A DNA stretch of 64,000 nucleotides from Pseudomonas putida. GTDB lineage: Bacteria > Pseudomonadota > Gammaproteobacteria > Pseudomonadales > Pseudomonadaceae. Position numbers and translations under genes: made by a program. Location: contig NZ_SMTE01000003.1 of NCBI RefSeq assembly GCF_004357765.1, positions 310,001-374,000 of the forward strand, read 5' to 3'. The notes under the pieces were generated by a model, which made no database searches, was not told the DNA's origin, and saw only the letters and a program-made list of their open reading frames with translations. Shown here one piece after another: positions 1 to 9,213 of this stretch. The first letter of the stretch is position 1, and every line of letters begins with the position of its first letter.

Positions 1-627
1 CTCGTAGCGATCCCAGTACTGCCGGGGAATGGTGTACGGGTCGTGAGGGTGGGTCATCGAAACGGTCAGGCAGAACGGCTGGCCATCATTGGCGCGCACA
101 TGGTCGTAGAGGTACTGGCGCGCCTTGAAGACCACCTCTTCATCGAAGTCCAGCTGGTTGGTGCGCACACAGGGGCCGGCTTGCAGCACCGACGACATGT
201 TGTGATACCAGCTTGGTCGCTCATCTGGCGCGTCCCAGTTTACCGACCAGCCATAGTCTGCCGGGTAGATGTCGCTGGTCAGGCGTTCTTCGTAGCCATG
301 CAGTTGGTCCGGCCCGCAGAAGTGCATCTTGCCCGACAGCGCGGTGCGATAGCCCAGGCGACGCAGATAGTGGGCGTACGTCGGTACGTCGCCGGGGAAG
401 TCGGCGGCATTGTCGTAGGCACCGATGCGGCTGGGCAGTTGACCGCTGACCAGGGTGAAGCGCGACGGCGCACACAGGGGGCTGTTGCAATAGGCCGAAT
501 CGAATACCACGGCCTGCTCGGCGAGGCGGCCGAGGTGGGGCATCTGGATCGGCGAGGGACCGTAGATCGGTAGCAGCGGCGCGGCCATCTGGTCGGCCAT
601 GATGAACAGGATATTCGGGCGCGTCAT
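1..627 (-). CDS. betC: Choline-sulfatase (partial, N-terminal 209 residues)
   Basis: This gene encodes a sulfatase that hydrolyses choline-O-sulfate to choline and sulfate, feeding choline to glycine betaine synthesis. The reading frame starts at 627 and runs off the left edge, so about 209 of roughly 500 residues are present. The N-terminus shows the alkaline-phosphatase-superfamily strand NILFIMADQ, with metal ligand Asp12, and the sulfatase signature CAPSR, with Cys52 as the residue matured to formylglycine. Downstream the frame keeps the family blocks around SGKMHFCG and HPHDPY. It is divergent from a LysR gene of the type usually paired with betC. Identity is firm from the motifs and context; only the C-terminus is unseen. 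Confidence 0.93.
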   Translation of the reverse strand, partial: MTRPNILFIMADQMAAPLLPIYGPSPIQMPHLGRLAEQAVVFDSAYCNSPLCAPSRFTLVSGQLPSRIGAYDNAADFPGDVPTYAHYLRRLGYRTALSGKMHFCGPDQLHGYEERLTSDIYPADYGWSVNWDAPDERPSWYHNMSSVLQAGPCVRTNQLDFDEEVVFKARQYLYDHVRANDGQPFCLTVSMTHPHDPYTIPRQYWDRYE

Positions 628-737
628 GGTAGGCTTTCCATCGTCGAGGATTATGCATTTCACTTGCTTTCCACGATGAGGCCCAGGATAAATGGGGTAA
701 AGCCCATGGCGGACAATGACTGGGATTAGCTGAGCTT
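628..737. promoter_or_regulatory. Divergent promoter region betC / LysR regulator
   Basis: These 110 bases separate two divergently transcribed genes and must hold both promoters and the LysR operator. On the minus strand a CATAAT-like -10 lies near 650. The pentamer TTTCC with flanking CATCG/ACGATG occurs twice as an imperfect inverted pair (about 639-648 and 678-687), a plausible operator. No operator sequence was recognised from known sites. Confidence 0.4.
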
Positions 738-1637
738 ATGTTTGAACACCTTGCCGAGTTTTCTCTGGAGACCCTGCGGGTGTTCGAGGCCGCGGCCCGC
801 CTGCGCGGGTTCACCGCGGCGGCGCTGGAGCTGGGCACGACCCAGCCTGCGGTGAGCCAGCAGATCAAGCGCCTGGAGGCGCAGCTGGCGACGCGCTTGT
901 TCGATCGGATCTACCGTGGCATCGCGCTGACCGAGGCCGGCCAGGTATTGTTCGAGCAGGTGCAGCAAGGCATGCAGTGCATGAACGAAGGCATCGCCCA
1001 GGTCAGTGGACAGGGCCAGCGCGAAGTGTTGCAGGTGGCGACTGACTTTGCCTTCGCTGCCTTCTGGTTGATGCCTCGCTTGCAGCGCTTTCACGACGCT
1101 TATCCCCAGGTGGACGTGAGTCTGGTGACCAGCGAACGCACCGAGGCGATGCTGCGCCCGGACATCGACGTAGCGGTGCTGTTCGGCGATGGTCGATTTC
1201 ACCAGGGCGAGAGCCGCTGGCTGTTCGACGAGGAGGTGTTTCCGGTCTGCAGTCCCCGGTTGAGCCATGGCAAGGCCTTGCCAGCCGAGGCTTTGCAACG
1301 ATTGCCCCTGCTTCATCTGCGTCCTGGCCAGGGCAGTCGCTGGTTCGATTGGGCGGGCGTGTTTCGTGGACTCGGATTGGCGAGCGCACCGCCGACCGGC
1401 TATTTGCGGTTCGACAATTACACGCTGTTGATCCAGGCGGCTATCGCGGGTCAGGGCGTGGCGATCGGCTGGGGACATCTGGTCGATGGACTGGTCGAGC
1501 AGGGCTTGTTGTGTCGCCCCGTGGAGGGCCATCTGCGTTCATCACGGGGGTATTACGCAGTACTTCCGCCGCGGAAACGGCGCGGGGCGTTGATCGCGCG
1601 ATTCGTGGACTGGCTGGAGCAGGAACGTGGCCAGTAG
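738..1637 (+). CDS. LysR-family regulator of choline sulfate utilisation
   Basis: A 299-residue LysR-type transcriptional regulator. The N-terminal winged helix-turn-helix (about residues 8-65) contains the family pattern ETLRVFEAAARLRGFTAAA and QPAVSQQIKRLE. The rest is the periplasmic-binding-protein-like effector domain. The protein resembles the GcvA/TrpI-like subgroup and sits divergent to choline-sulfatase, the arrangement typical of the choline-sulfate utilisation regulator family. Its effector is probably choline sulfate or choline, but this is inferred from position only. The start at 738 lacks a strong ribosome binding site. Downstream, it is convergent with the Rossmann-fold gene only 8 bases away. 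Confidence 0.85.
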   Translation: MFEHLAEFSLETLRVFEAAARLRGFTAAALELGTTQPAVSQQIKRLEAQLATRLFDRIYRGIALTEAGQVLFEQVQQGMQCMNEGIAQVSGQGQREVLQVATDFAFAAFWLMPRLQRFHDAYPQVDVSLVTSERTEAMLRPDIDVAVLFGDGRFHQGESRWLFDEEVFPVCSPRLSHGKALPAEALQRLPLLHLRPGQGSRWFDWAGVFRGLGLASAPPTGYLRFDNYTLLIQAAIAGQGVAIGWGHLVDGLVEQGLLCRPVEGHLRSSRGYYAVLPPRKRRGALIARFVDWLEQERGQ

Positions 1638-1645
1638 GCCTCACC

Positions 1646-2263
1646 TCAGGTCACAAAGTTCAGATGCTCTCCCCGGTGCAGATCCAGCTCGAGCATATCC
1701 ACCATTCCCGCTGCAATCCCGGCCAAACGCCGCACGGGCTCGGCAATCGCAGGCTCGAGGGTGCCCTGCACTGTGCGAAAATGCTCGATGCCAAGCCCTG
1801 GGCAATCCTCCGGCGCATTGATCACCGTCCAGTGCAAGTCACTGCGTTGTAGGCCATCGACAATTCGGTCGACGCAACTGCGCTGTTCGTCGGTGTAGTG
1901 CCCTGGCATGTCGAGCACAGCGAAATCGCCCACCAGCAACAGTCGGCGTATAGTCGTGCGCGCGAGCCCGGCCAGCAGTGCTGCGCTCATCCGTGTTTGA
2001 GCCGGCAGGTCGCCTGGAGCCAGTTGCGACAGCAGCGCGATCACCGCCGAACCGCCCGCCGCGGCTTGTTCGGCCTGGTCGGCGCTGTCCAGCCCACCTA
2101 TCTTGAAGTGCAGACCTGGGCGCGGTGCATGGCGGTTGAGGTCCTGCACCACCGCCGTGACCTCGTGTTGGCGCGACAGCAGCTCGACCATCAGGGCATT
2201 GCCCAGGCTACTATCGGCGCCGAACAGCACCAGTTTGAAAACGGGCGTTTCGGCATTTTTCAC
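1646..2263 (-). CDS. NAD(P)-binding Rossmann-fold protein (NmrA/SDR-like)
   Basis: A 205-residue protein of the NAD(P)H-binding, NmrA/flavin-reductase-like branch of the atypical short-chain dehydrogenases. The N-terminal nucleotide-binding loop reads LVLFGADSSLGNALM (a GxxxxxG variant), and a central block LLLVGDFAVLD follows the fold's later strand. Substrate is unknown. The frame could extend to 2302, but a GTG at 2263 has a well-placed AGGGAG seven bases upstream, and the longer start would leave only 14 bases to the divergent gene. GTG 2263 is therefore chosen. It is divergent to the DOPA-dioxygenase-like gene, suggesting a shared promoter region. Confidence 0.75.
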   Translation of the reverse strand: MKNAETPVFKLVLFGADSSLGNALMVELLSRQHEVTAVVQDLNRHAPRPGLHFKIGGLDSADQAEQAAAGGSAVIALLSQLAPGDLPAQTRMSAALLAGLARTTIRRLLLVGDFAVLDMPGHYTDEQRSCVDRIVDGLQRSDLHWTVINAPEDCPGLGIEHFRTVQGTLEPAIAEPVRRLAGIAAGMVDMLELDLHRGEHLNFVT

Positions 2264-2316
2264 GGCGTCACTCCCTTGCCAGATGATGAAGGGTTTGACC
2301 ACTTTCAGGAGTTATC

Positions 2317-2649
2317 GTGCAACGGATCAAGGGATATCACGCCCACGTCTATTATGACGCCGGCACCATCGACCAGGCACGCGAGTTGTGCGAGGAAGCG
2401 GCGCGGTTGTTCCCGGTGACCATGGGGCGAATGCACCAGAAACCGGTAGGGCCGCATCCGGACTGGAGCTGCCAGTTGGCCTTCGGGCCGGAGGTGGTGG
2501 GAGTGGTGTTGCCGTGGTTGGCGTTGAATCGCAAGGGATTGGTGGTATTCCTGCACCCACTGACCGGCGATGAGCTGGTGGATCACCGCGACCACGCGAT
2601 CTGGATGGGGGCTGTGCGACCGCTGAATCTTGCGGTTTTCGGTGGGTAG
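2317..2649 (+). CDS. DOPA 4,5-dioxygenase family protein
   Basis: A 110-residue cytoplasmic protein of the DOPA 4,5-dioxygenase-like family. The conserved histidine-containing strands are visible: GYHAHVYYD near the N-terminus, MGRMHQKPVGPHP at about residue 36, VVFLHPLTGD at about 77 and LVDHRDHAIWMG. These histidines are the likely metal ligands. Bacterial members are small conserved proteins with poorly defined substrates, so the activity is only a family assignment. Translation starts at GTG 2317, preceded by CAGGAG at 2306-2311. The gene is divergent from the Rossmann-fold oxidoreductase, 53 bases apart, which may link them functionally. Confidence 0.85.
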   Translation: MQRIKGYHAHVYYDAGTIDQARELCEEAARLFPVTMGRMHQKPVGPHPDWSCQLAFGPEVVGVVLPWLALNRKGLVVFLHPLTGDELVDHRDHAIWMGAVRPLNLAVFGG

Positions 2650-2678
2650 AGTCGTGCCGTTCGCTCGCTGGCAAGCCC

Positions 2679-2715
2679 GCTCTGTGGGAGCGCAGAACCG
2701 CCGCTGCCACAGAGC
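2679..2715. repeat. REP-like inverted repeat
   Basis: A nine-base perfect inverted repeat (GCTCTGTGG / CCACAGAGC) separated by 19 bases lies between two convergent genes. The flanking GGCAAGCCCGC resembles the core of Pseudomonas REP elements. It probably serves as a transcription boundary. Confidence 0.55.
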
Positions 2716-2741
2716 AGGTGCTGCCGCAAAGGCGGCGCGGA

Positions 2742-3551
2742 TCAGCGCCGCGCGCCGCGCACCCCTTCGGCCAGCGCCGAGCACAGGCTCAGTACATCAC
2801 TGACAGCCTGGTCGTCATCGTTGGCCTTGGCGATCTTGTCGACCAGCGCCGAACCCACGACCACACCATCGGCCAGGCGCGCAATTGCCGCTGCCTGCTC
2901 CGGGGTACGGATGCCGAAGCCGACGCTGATCGGCAGGTCGGTATGCCGGCGCAGGCGAGCAATGGCTTCGGTCACGTGCTCGGTGGTCGCCGAACCCGCA
3001 CCGGTCACACCAGCCACCGACACGTAGTAGACGAACCCGGAACTGCGCTCCAGCACACGCGGCAGACGCACGTCGTCGGTGGTCGGGGTGGTCAGGCGGA
3101 TGAAGTCGATGCCCGCGGCCTGGGCCGGGGTCGCCAGCTCGGCGTCGTGCTCGGGCGGCAGGTCGACGATGATCAGGCCATCGACGCCCGCGTCCTTGGC
3201 CTGGGCAACGAACTGCGCCACGCCGAAGCGATGGATCGGGTTGTAGTAACCCATCAGCACGATCGGCGTGGTCTGGTTATCCACTCTGAATTCACGAACC
3301 ATCTGCAGGGTCTTGGCCAAGGTCTGCCCAGCGTCCAGGGCACGCAAGGTGGCCAGCTGGATGGCTACGCCATCGGCCATCGGGTCGGTGAATGGCATGC
3401 CCAGCTCGATCACATCGGCACCGGCGGCCGGCAGGCCCTTGAGGATCTGCAGCGAGGCGTCGTAGCCCGGGTCGCCGGCAGTGACGAAGGTGACCAGTGC
3501 GGAGCGGCCTTCGGCCTTGAGCTCGGCGAAGCGTTGTTCAAGACGGCTCAT
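2742..3551 (-). CDS. trpA: Tryptophan synthase alpha chain
   Basis: A 269-residue TIM-barrel enzyme that cleaves indole-3-glycerol phosphate to indole and glyceraldehyde-3-phosphate, passing indole through the tunnel to TrpB. Both catalytic acids are at their canonical positions: Glu49 in [11 protein letters not shown] and Asp60 in MADG. The phosphate-binding region [12 protein letters not shown] is intact near the C-terminus. The open frame extends further upstream inside trpB, but the ATG at 3551 overlaps the trpB stop by four bases (ATGA), indicating translational coupling. Length matches the family exactly. Confidence 0.98.
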   Translation of the reverse strand: MSRLEQRFAELKAEGRSALVTFVTAGDPGYDASLQILKGLPAAGADVIELGMPFTDPMADGVAIQLATLRALDAGQTLAKTLQMVREFRVDNQTTPIVLMGYYNPIHRFGVAQFVAQAKDAGVDGLIIVDLPPEHDAELATPAQAAGIDFIRLTTPTTDDVRLPRVLERSSGFVYYVSVAGVTGAGSATTEHVTEAIARLRRHTDLPISVGFGIRTPEQAAAIARLADGVVVGSALVDKIAKANDDDQAVSDVLSLCSALAEGVRGARR

Positions 3552-4765
3552 GCCTGTTTCTCCTGGGCTGCCATGTGGTTCATCACGGTTTGCATGTCTT
3601 TGTCGCCACGGCCCGACAGGCACACGACCATCAGGTGGTCCTTGGGCAGGGTCGGCGCGCGCTTGATCGCCTCGGCCAGGGCGTGGGAGCTCTCCAGCGC
3701 CGGGATGATGCCCTCCAGGCGGCAGGTGGCATGGAACGCGTCGAGGGCTTCATCGTCGGTGATGCTGACGTACTCGACGCGCTTCACTTCGTGCAGGTAG
3801 GCGTGCTCAGGGCCGATGCCGGGGTAGTCGAGACCGGCGGAAATCGAGTGGGCATCGGTGATCTGGCCGTCGTCGTCCTGCAGCAGGTAGGTGCGGTTGC
3901 CGTGCAACACGCCCGGTACGCCGCCGTTGAGGCTGGCCGCATGCTTGTCGGTGTGCACGCCGTGGCCGCCGGCTTCGACGCCGATGATCTGCACGCTCGG
4001 CTCTTCGAGGAATTCATGGAACAGGCCCATGGCGTTGGAGCCGCCGCCGACGCAGGCGACCAGGCTGTCAGGCAGGCGGCCTTCCTTCTCTTGCAGTTGA
4101 GCGCGGGTTTCCTTGCCGATGATCGACTGGAAATCACGAACCATGGCCGGATATGGGTGCGGGCCGGCTACGGTGCCGATCAGGTAGAAGGTATCGTCGA
4201 CATTGGTGACCCAGTCGCGCAGGGCTTCGTTCATGGCGTCTTTCAGGGTGCCGGTGCCGGCGGTGACCGGGACGATCTCGGCGCCCAGCAGCTTCATACG
4301 GAACACGTTGGCCTGCTGGCGTTCGATGTCGGTGGCGCCCATGTAGATCACACAGGGCAGACCGAAGCGCGCCGCCACGGTGGCGGTGGCCACGCCGTGC
4401 ATGCCGGCGCCGGTTTCGGCGATCAGACGCTTCTTGCCCATGCGCTTGGCCAGCAGCACCTGGCCGATGCAGTTGTTCACCTTGTGCGCGCCGGTGTGGT
4501 TGAGTTCTTCACGCTTGAAGAAAATCTTCGCGCCGCCGCAGTGCTCGGTCAGGCGTTCGGCGAAGTACAGTGGATTCGGCCGGCCAATGTAGTCACGCTG
4601 GAAATAGGCCAGGTCCTCGAGGAACTTCGGGTCTGCCTTGGCCGCTTCGTACTCGCGGGCCAGGTCCAGGACCAGGGGCATCAGGGTTTCGGCCACGTAG
4701 CGGCCGCCGAACGAGCCGAACAGGCCGTTGGCATCCGGGCCGGGGCGGTATTGGGTCTGGGTCAT
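3548..4765 (-). CDS. trpB: Tryptophan synthase beta chain
   Basis: A 405-residue PLP enzyme that condenses indole with serine to make tryptophan. The PLP lysine lies in [10 protein letters not shown] (Lys95), and the phosphate-binding glycine loop is VGGGSNAMG. The C-terminal LSGRGDKD block is complete. It is the first gene of the trpBA operon and is divergent to trpI, the Pseudomonas arrangement in which TrpI with indoleglycerol phosphate activates trpBA. A GGAG precedes the start by about six bases. Confidence 0.98.
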   Translation of the reverse strand: MTQTQYRPGPDANGLFGSFGGRYVAETLMPLVLDLAREYEAAKADPKFLEDLAYFQRDYIGRPNPLYFAERLTEHCGGAKIFFKREELNHTGAHKVNNCIGQVLLAKRMGKKRLIAETGAGMHGVATATVAARFGLPCVIYMGATDIERQQANVFRMKLLGAEIVPVTAGTGTLKDAMNEALRDWVTNVDDTFYLIGTVAGPHPYPAMVRDFQSIIGKETRAQLQEKEGRLPDSLVACVGGGSNAMGLFHEFLEEPSVQIIGVEAGGHGVHTDKHAASLNGGVPGVLHGNRTYLLQDDDGQITDAHSISAGLDYPGIGPEHAYLHEVKRVEYVSITDDEALDAFHATCRLEGIIPALESSHALAEAIKRAPTLPKDHLMVVCLSGRGDKDMQTVMNHMAAQEKQA

Positions 4766-4874
4766 GGGGCGCTCCAGGGCGTTATGAATGAGTGATGGGC
4801 TTTACTCTAACCACGACACGCCCGGCTGAAAACCGATAAGATTGCGCTAACCTGTCAGGAAATCTCACACGACA
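4766..4874. promoter_or_regulatory. trpBA-trpI divergent control region
   Basis: The 109-base gap between divergent trpB and trpI. In P. aeruginosa and P. putida, TrpI binds two adjacent sites in this gap and represses itself while activating trpBA. A LysR-type dyad TGTGAG...CTGACA is visible on the minus strand at about 4852-4868, close to trpI. The exact operator boundaries are inferred. Confidence 0.6.
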
Positions 4875-5771
4875 ATGGCCCACGATCTCCCCCCGCTCAA
4901 TGCCCTGCGCGCATTCGAGGCCACGGCCCGACTCAACAGTGTCAGTCAGGCAGCCGAAGCGCTTCACGTTACCCACGGCGCCGTTAGCCGGCAGCTCAAG
5001 GTGTTGGAGGAGCATCTGGGGGTGGCGCTTTTCGTCAAAGATGGCCGTGGCATCAAACTCACAGATGCCGGTATCCGCCTGCGCGATGCGAGCTTCGACG
5101 CCTTCGACCGGCTGCGGGGCATCTGCGCGGAGCTCAGCCGGGATATCAGCGAGGCACCATTCGTGCTGGGCTGTTCGGGAAGTCTGCTGGCGAGGTGGTT
5201 CATACCGCGGTTGGGAAGATTGAACGCCGATCTGCCAGAGTTGCGCCTGCACCTGTCGGCTGGCGAAGGTGACCTCGACCCACGCCGTCCCGGGCTGGAT
5301 GCGCTGCTGGTCTATGCCGAGCCTCCTTGGCCTGCGGACATGCAGGTGCATGTGCTGGCCGAAGAGCGCATCGGGCCGGTACTGAGCCCGCATTTCGCAG
5401 GCTTCGAGCGGCTCCGCACGGCCCCGGCGCAGGCCCTGCTGGGAGAGCCTCTGCTACACACCACCTCAAGACCCCAGGCATGGCCGACGTGGGCTGGCAA
5501 ACAAGGGCTGGACGCCGGTGCCCTTCAGTATGGCCAGGCCTTCGAGCACCTTTACTACCTCTTGGAAGCGGCGGTTGCGGGCCTCGGCGTCGCCATCGCG
5601 CCGCAACCGTTGGTGGCCGATGACCTGCGTGCCGGGAGGTTGAGCGCGCCTTGGGGGTTCTCGCCGACCCGGGCGGCGCTGGCGCTATGGGTGCCGCGGC
5701 GCGCCGCAGATGGGCGCGCCGAGCAGTTGGCGCAATGGCTGCGCCGGGAGTTGGACAGTCAGTTGGCCTAG
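4875..5771 (+). CDS. trpI: LysR-family activator of trpBA
   Basis: A 298-residue LysR regulator. The HTH region reads [19 protein letters not shown] followed by [17 protein letters not shown], the classic TrpI/GcvA-type N-terminus. The C-terminal inducer-binding domain is full length. In Pseudomonas TrpI senses indole-3-glycerol phosphate and activates trpBA. Position next to trpBA in divergent orientation supports the identification. Its stop codon TAG shares the palindrome CTAG with the stop codon of the convergent downstream gene, so the two genes overlap by four bases. Confidence 0.93.
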   Translation: MAHDLPPLNALRAFEATARLNSVSQAAEALHVTHGAVSRQLKVLEEHLGVALFVKDGRGIKLTDAGIRLRDASFDAFDRLRGICAELSRDISEAPFVLGCSGSLLARWFIPRLGRLNADLPELRLHLSAGEGDLDPRRPGLDALLVYAEPPWPADMQVHVLAEERIGPVLSPHFAGFERLRTAPAQALLGEPLLHTTSRPQAWPTWAGKQGLDAGALQYGQAFEHLYYLLEAAVAGLGVAIAPQPLVADDLRAGRLSAPWGFSPTRAALALWVPRRAADGRAEQLAQWLRRELDSQLA

Positions 5772-6091
5772 TTGCGCTTGCACAGCAACCAGGCGGCCAG
5801 CAGACCCAGCGCCCCCACCGCTACACCTGCGGTGGTCAGTGGGTGCTCCTGGGCATAGTCGCGGGTAGCGATGCCGGTTTGGCGGGTGCGGGTCTTGACC
5901 TCTTCATAGGCCTCGCCGAGCAGGCTGCGCGAGTGACGCAGCGCGCTTTCGGCATTGCTGCGAATGGTCTTGAGTGACTTCTGCGACTCCTCGGAGGCGT
6001 CGTGCTTAAGGTTTTCCAGGGCTTTGAGCAGGCTTTCGATCTCCGACTCCATGCTTTCCAGGGACGCTTTGCGCAGCGAATTGCGTGGCAT
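5768..6091 (-). CDS. DUF883/YqjD-like membrane-anchored protein
   Basis: A 107-residue protein of the ElaB/YqjD/DUF883 type. Residues 10-75 form a charged, probably coiled-coil helix (repeated [24 protein letters not shown]). The C-terminus is a single membrane segment ([19 protein letters not shown]) ending in basic residues. E. coli YqjD and ElaB bind ribosomes at the inner membrane in stationary phase; such a role here is inference. The start at 6091 has a strong AAGGAG seven bases upstream, so the longer upstream frame is rejected. Its final four bases overlap trpI convergently. Confidence 0.85.
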   Translation of the reverse strand: MPRNSLRKASLESMESEIESLLKALENLKHDASEESQKSLKTIRSNAESALRHSRSLLGEAYEEVKTRTRQTGIATRDYAQEHPLTTAGVAVGALGLLAAWLLCKRN

Positions 6092-6240
6092 GTGGACTCT
6101 CCTTCGCGGTAGGGGTGGTAAGGATTGCGACTTCCCGCTGCGTTGAAAGTGCGATCGAACTTTCAGCGCCGCCGACGGCTCGCAGGTAAACCAAGCCGGC
6201 GCTGCTAGGCTCAAATGTCACAACCTTCAAGGAGAACGTC

Positions 6241-6456
6241 ATGAGCGATCATCACACGTACAAGAAGATCGAGTTGGTGGGGTCCTCGACCACCAGCATC
6301 GAGGACGCCATCAACAATGCACTGGCCGAAGCGGCCAAGAGCATCAAGCTGTTGGAGTGGTTCGAAGTGGTCGATACCCGTGGGCATATCCGCGACGGCA
6401 AGGTCGAGCACTACCAGGTGACGCTCAAGGTCGGCTTCCGTATCGCCAACAGCTGA
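6241..6456 (+). CDS. Dodecin family flavin-binding protein
   Basis: A 71-residue protein with the dodecin fold signature: [21 protein letters not shown], the conserved flavin-stacking Trp in [13 protein letters not shown], and a terminal strand [11 protein letters not shown]. Dodecins assemble as hollow dodecamers that store flavins or coenzyme A and guard against photochemical damage. The length is exactly that of the family. An AAGGAG sequence lies eight bases before the ATG. The gene is monocistronic, with a terminator 44 bases after its stop. Confidence 0.95.
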   Translation: MSDHHTYKKIELVGSSTTSIEDAINNALAEAAKSIKLLEWFEVVDTRGHIRDGKVEHYQVTLKVGFRIANS

Positions 6457-6499
6457 GTTCGGCCGGGGCCTGAGGCCCAGGCGTGCTGATACTTTTCGA

Positions 6500-6524
6500 G
6501 GGTGCCGCTGCCGGCGCCCTTTTT
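6500..6524 (+). terminator. Rho-independent terminator after dodecin gene
   Basis: Eight-base stem GGGTGCCG / CGGCGCCC (one G-U pair) with a CTGC loop followed by five T residues at 6520-6524. Confidence 0.85.
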
Positions 6525-6553
6525 CGGCTTCATTCAATCAGGAAAAGTGAGTG

Positions 6554-6775
6554 ATGAATAAAGTGATGTCGGCAGTAGCGCTCATGGTGTTGGCGGGCGG
6601 AGCTTCAGCGGCGGGCAAGCCGTGCGATGAGCTCAAGGCGGAAATTGCCGCGAAGCTCGATGCCAAGGGGGTCGAAGGCTATACCCTCGAAGTGGTAGAC
6701 AAGGGCGAGCCGGCGGGCAAGGTCATCGGTAGCTGCGAGGGCGGCACCAAGGAAATCGTCTACCGGCGTGGTTGA
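6554..6775 (+). CDS. DUF1161 small periplasmic protein (copy 1)
   Basis: A 73-residue exported protein. A signal peptide (MNKVMSAVALMVLAGGASA, cleavage after ASA) is followed by the DUF1161 domain with KPCDELKAEIAAKL and a closing GSCEGGTKEIVY. The two cysteines probably form a disulfide. Function is unknown. A GTG three bases upstream also fits the frame, but ATG 6554 lies eight bases from AGGAAA and is preferred. A paralog occurs at 8461-8694. Confidence 0.85.
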   Translation: MNKVMSAVALMVLAGGASAAGKPCDELKAEIAAKLDAKGVEGYTLEVVDKGEPAGKVIGSCEGGTKEIVYRRG

Positions 6776-6801
6776 TGCGCGGGGTTTGCCTGCGTATGAG
6801 G

Positions 6802-7806
6802 TCACGCAGTCTTGAGCGCCTGGGCCATCAGCTCATAGGAACGCACTCGGTCGGCATGCTCGTACAGGTCGCAGGTGAAGATCAGCTCATCCGCTCCGGT
6901 CTGCTCCAGCAACACCTCCACCTTGGCGCGTACTTTCTGAGGGCTACCAATCATCGCCAGGCCCAGGAAACTACCCACCGCATCGCGTTCATGGGGCAAC
7001 CACAAGCCGTCCATGCTCGGCACCGGTGGGCGCTGCATCAGGCTTTGTCCTCGGATCAGCGCGAGAATGCGTTGGTACACCGAAGTGGCCAGGTACTCGG
7101 CCCGCTCGTCGGTGTCGGCAACCACCATCGGCACGCCGAGCATCACGTAGGGCTTGTCCAGGGTGGTCGAGGGCTTGAAGTGATCGCGGTAGATGCGGAT
7201 CGCCTCATGCATCATGCGCGGCGCGAAATGCGAGGCGAAGGCATAGGGCATGCCGCGCATACCGGCCAGTTGAGCACTGAACAGGCTGGAGCCGAGCAGC
7301 CACATGGGCACCTCGGTATCGTGACCCGGCACGGCGATCACTTTCTGGTCATCGGTTCGCGGCCCCAGGTAGCGTGACAGCTCCTCGACGTCGTCCGGAA
7401 AATCGTCGGGACTGCCAGCACGGTCACGGCGCAAGGCATGGGCGGTCATTTGATCGGACCCCGGCGCACGGCCCAGGCCCAGATCGATCCTTCCAGGATA
7501 GAGGCTGGCCAGGGTGCCAAACTGCTCTGCGACTACCAGGGGCGCGTGATTGGGCAGCATGATACCGCCGGAGCCTACGCGAATGGTCGAGGTGCCACCT
7601 GCCAGATAGCCGATCAGCACCGAGGTGGCGGAGCTGGCGATGCCGTCCATGTTGTGATGCTCGGCCACCCAGAAACGGTTGTAACCGAAGCGTTCGACGT
7701 GGCGCGCCAGGTCCAGGGAGTTGTGCAGCGCCTGGGCAGGACCGGCGTCGGCGCGTACCGGTACCAGGTCGAGTGTGGATATTTTCAGGTCACGCAGCTG
7801 GGTCAT
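6802..7806 (-). CDS. LLM-class flavin-dependent oxidoreductase (luciferase-like)
   Basis: A 334-residue bacterial-luciferase-like monooxygenase of the YhbW/MsnO8 subgroup. Visible family blocks are the N-terminal [24 protein letters not shown], the glycine-rich [16 protein letters not shown], and [17 protein letters not shown]. These enzymes use reduced FMN supplied by a separate reductase; the substrate is not predictable. The gene is single, flanked by DUF1161 and osmC-like genes on the other strand. Confidence 0.9.
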   Translation of the reverse strand: MTQLRDLKISTLDLVPVRADAGPAQALHNSLDLARHVERFGYNRFWVAEHHNMDGIASSATSVLIGYLAGGTSTIRVGSGGIMLPNHAPLVVAEQFGTLASLYPGRIDLGLGRAPGSDQMTAHALRRDRAGSPDDFPDDVEELSRYLGPRTDDQKVIAVPGHDTEVPMWLLGSSLFSAQLAGMRGMPYAFASHFAPRMMHEAIRIYRDHFKPSTTLDKPYVMLGVPMVVADTDERAEYLATSVYQRILALIRGQSLMQRPPVPSMDGLWLPHERDAVGSFLGLAMIGSPQKVRAKVEVLLEQTGADELIFTCDLYEHADRVRSYELMAQALKTA

Positions 7807-7960
7807 CGGAGCCTCCGCAAAAGGTCATAGGCCAGAAGCCTTTTATTCTGTGTATGGGCAGAATCGCAGTAATCAATGCTCGCCGGTGGATTGATCTGAA
7901 CTTGCTGTACGAGAGCTGCCTCTGAATCAGTACGTATGTAACCCTTGACCAGGAGGCATC

Positions 7961-8386
7961 ATGAAAAAGACAGCATCGGCGGTTTGGCAAGGTGGACTCA
8001 AGGACGGCAAAGGCCGGATTTCCACCGAAAGCGGGGCCCTCAAGGAGAGCCCCTACGGTTTCAATACCCGCTTCGAAGGCTCGCCTGGGACCAACCCGGA
8101 AGAGCTGATCGGCGCCGCGCATGCCGGTTGTTTCTCCATGGCGCTGTCGATGATGCTCGGCGAAGCGGGGCTTACCCCGGAGCGCATCGATACCACTGCC
8201 GAAGTGAGCCTGGAGCGCGAGCCCGATGGATTCGCCATTACTGCGGTACATCTGACCCTCAAGGCCAAGGTGCCCGGTGCCAGCGAGGCGCAGTTCCTGC
8301 AGATCGCCGACAAGGCCAAAGCCGGCTGCCCGGTGTCCAAGGTGCTGAAGGCAAAGATCAGCCTGGATGCTTCGCTCGAGGGCTGA
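7961..8386 (+). CDS. OsmC family peroxiredoxin
   Basis: A 141-residue OsmC-type thiol peroxidase that reduces organic hydroperoxides. The two catalytic cysteines are present: Cys57 in HAGCFSMAL and Cys123 in KAGCPVSKVL. The N-terminus (KKTASAVWQGGLKDGKG, then GFNTRFEGSPGTNPEELIGAAHA) is typical of the OsmC rather than the Ohr subgroup. A strong AGGAGG at 7951-7956 precedes the ATG. It is divergent from the luciferase-like gene. Confidence 0.93.
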   Translation: MKKTASAVWQGGLKDGKGRISTESGALKESPYGFNTRFEGSPGTNPEELIGAAHAGCFSMALSMMLGEAGLTPERIDTTAEVSLEREPDGFAITAVHLTLKAKVPGASEAQFLQIADKAKAGCPVSKVLKAKISLDASLEG

Positions 8387-8460
8387 GCCGCGAACCGGTG
8401 GCAGATTGCTGTAGTCTAAAGTGCGTTGGCAGCGAGGCTGCCTTTTCGGGAGCCGTTCCT

Positions 8461-8694
8461 ATGAAACGCGTCGTAATTGCCGCACTGGCCTCTGTCCTCG
8501 CCACTTCAGCATTAGCGGCGGTCAAACCGTGCGAAGAGCTCAAGGCCGAGATCGAAGCGAAGATCCAGGCTGCTGGCGTACCGTCCTATACCCTGGAAAT
8601 CGTGCCGAACAGTGAGGTGAAGGACCAGAATATGGTCGTCGGCTCCTGCGATGGCGGAACCAAGAAGATCATCTACCAGAAGAACGATCAGTAA
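8461..8694 (+). CDS. DUF1161 small periplasmic protein (copy 2)
   Basis: A 77-residue exported protein, paralogous to the protein at 6554-6775. The signal peptide is MKRVVIAALASVLATSALA; the mature part begins AVKPCEELKAEIEAKIQAAGVPSYTLEIV and ends GSCDGGTKKIIYQ. The shared KPC-EL and GSC-GGTK blocks define DUF1161. Function is unknown; the two copies sit about 1.9 kb apart in the same orientation, suggesting an old local duplication. Confidence 0.85.
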   Translation: MKRVVIAALASVLATSALAAVKPCEELKAEIEAKIQAAGVPSYTLEIVPNSEVKDQNMVVGSCDGGTKKIIYQKNDQ

Positions 8695-8701
8695 GCGCTC
8701 G

Positions 8702-8735
8702 CCCCATGGAAGCAGCCAAGGCCGCTTCCATGGGG
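8702..8735. terminator. Convergent hairpin (candidate bidirectional terminator)
   Basis: A 12-base perfect stem, CCCCATGGAAGC / GCTTCCATGGGG, with a ten-base loop, lies between convergent genes. No T-run follows on either strand, so termination may be weak. Confidence 0.55.
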
Positions 8736-8744
8736 TCGCTGCGC

Positions 8745-9158
8745 CTAGGGTATGCAGAACACGTTGCTCGCTTCATCCACCACCTTGTTGCGGCTGGCGT
8801 CGTACATCGCCACCTCGGGGTCCATGACCGGCGCACGGGCAACCAGGCGATAACGTTCACCGGCCTTGAAGTTATCGAAACGCACGGTGAGATAGCAGGT
8901 GCGATCCCGAGGGTCGGTGGTCAAGCCGCCTGAGTACACCTCGTAGTCGAAGCGCACCACCAATTCGTGCTTGCCGGGGGTTACCTGGAAGTAGCGGCCA
9001 TCGTTCAGCCGTTGACCGTCGAGTCGGTCGGCCATGACCAGACGCCCAGGGGTCATGGTGTAGAGGTCGACCCAGGCCTGCTTGGGGTCGGCCGGCGGCA
9101 AGGGGCTGGCGCAAGCCCCCAGGGCACTGAGGGCGATCAGCATCATGGGCTGGCGCAT
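8745..9158 (-). CDS. PA0061/PA0062-type lipoprotein (copy 1)
   Basis: A 137-residue predicted lipoprotein. The signal peptide ends in a lipobox (SALGAC), followed by SPLPPADPKQAWVDLY. The mature domain contains YFQVTPGKHELVVRFDYEVY and FKAGERYRLVARA, a pattern resembling small beta-sandwich proteins that handle PEGA-like or DUF2846-like repeats. The homologues in P. aeruginosa are the neighbouring PA0061 and PA0062. Function is unknown. A GGGAG lies seven bases upstream of the start. The next gene upstream is a paralog of equal length. Confidence 0.8.
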   Translation of the reverse strand: MRQPMMLIALSALGACASPLPPADPKQAWVDLYTMTPGRLVMADRLDGQRLNDGRYFQVTPGKHELVVRFDYEVYSGGLTTDPRDRTCYLTVRFDNFKAGERYRLVARAPVMDPEVAMYDASRNKVVDEASNVFCIP

Positions 9159-9213
9159 TGCAATACTCCCGCGTGCGACTCACAAGGTACAAGCATAGCG
9201 CCGTTCAGGCGGT

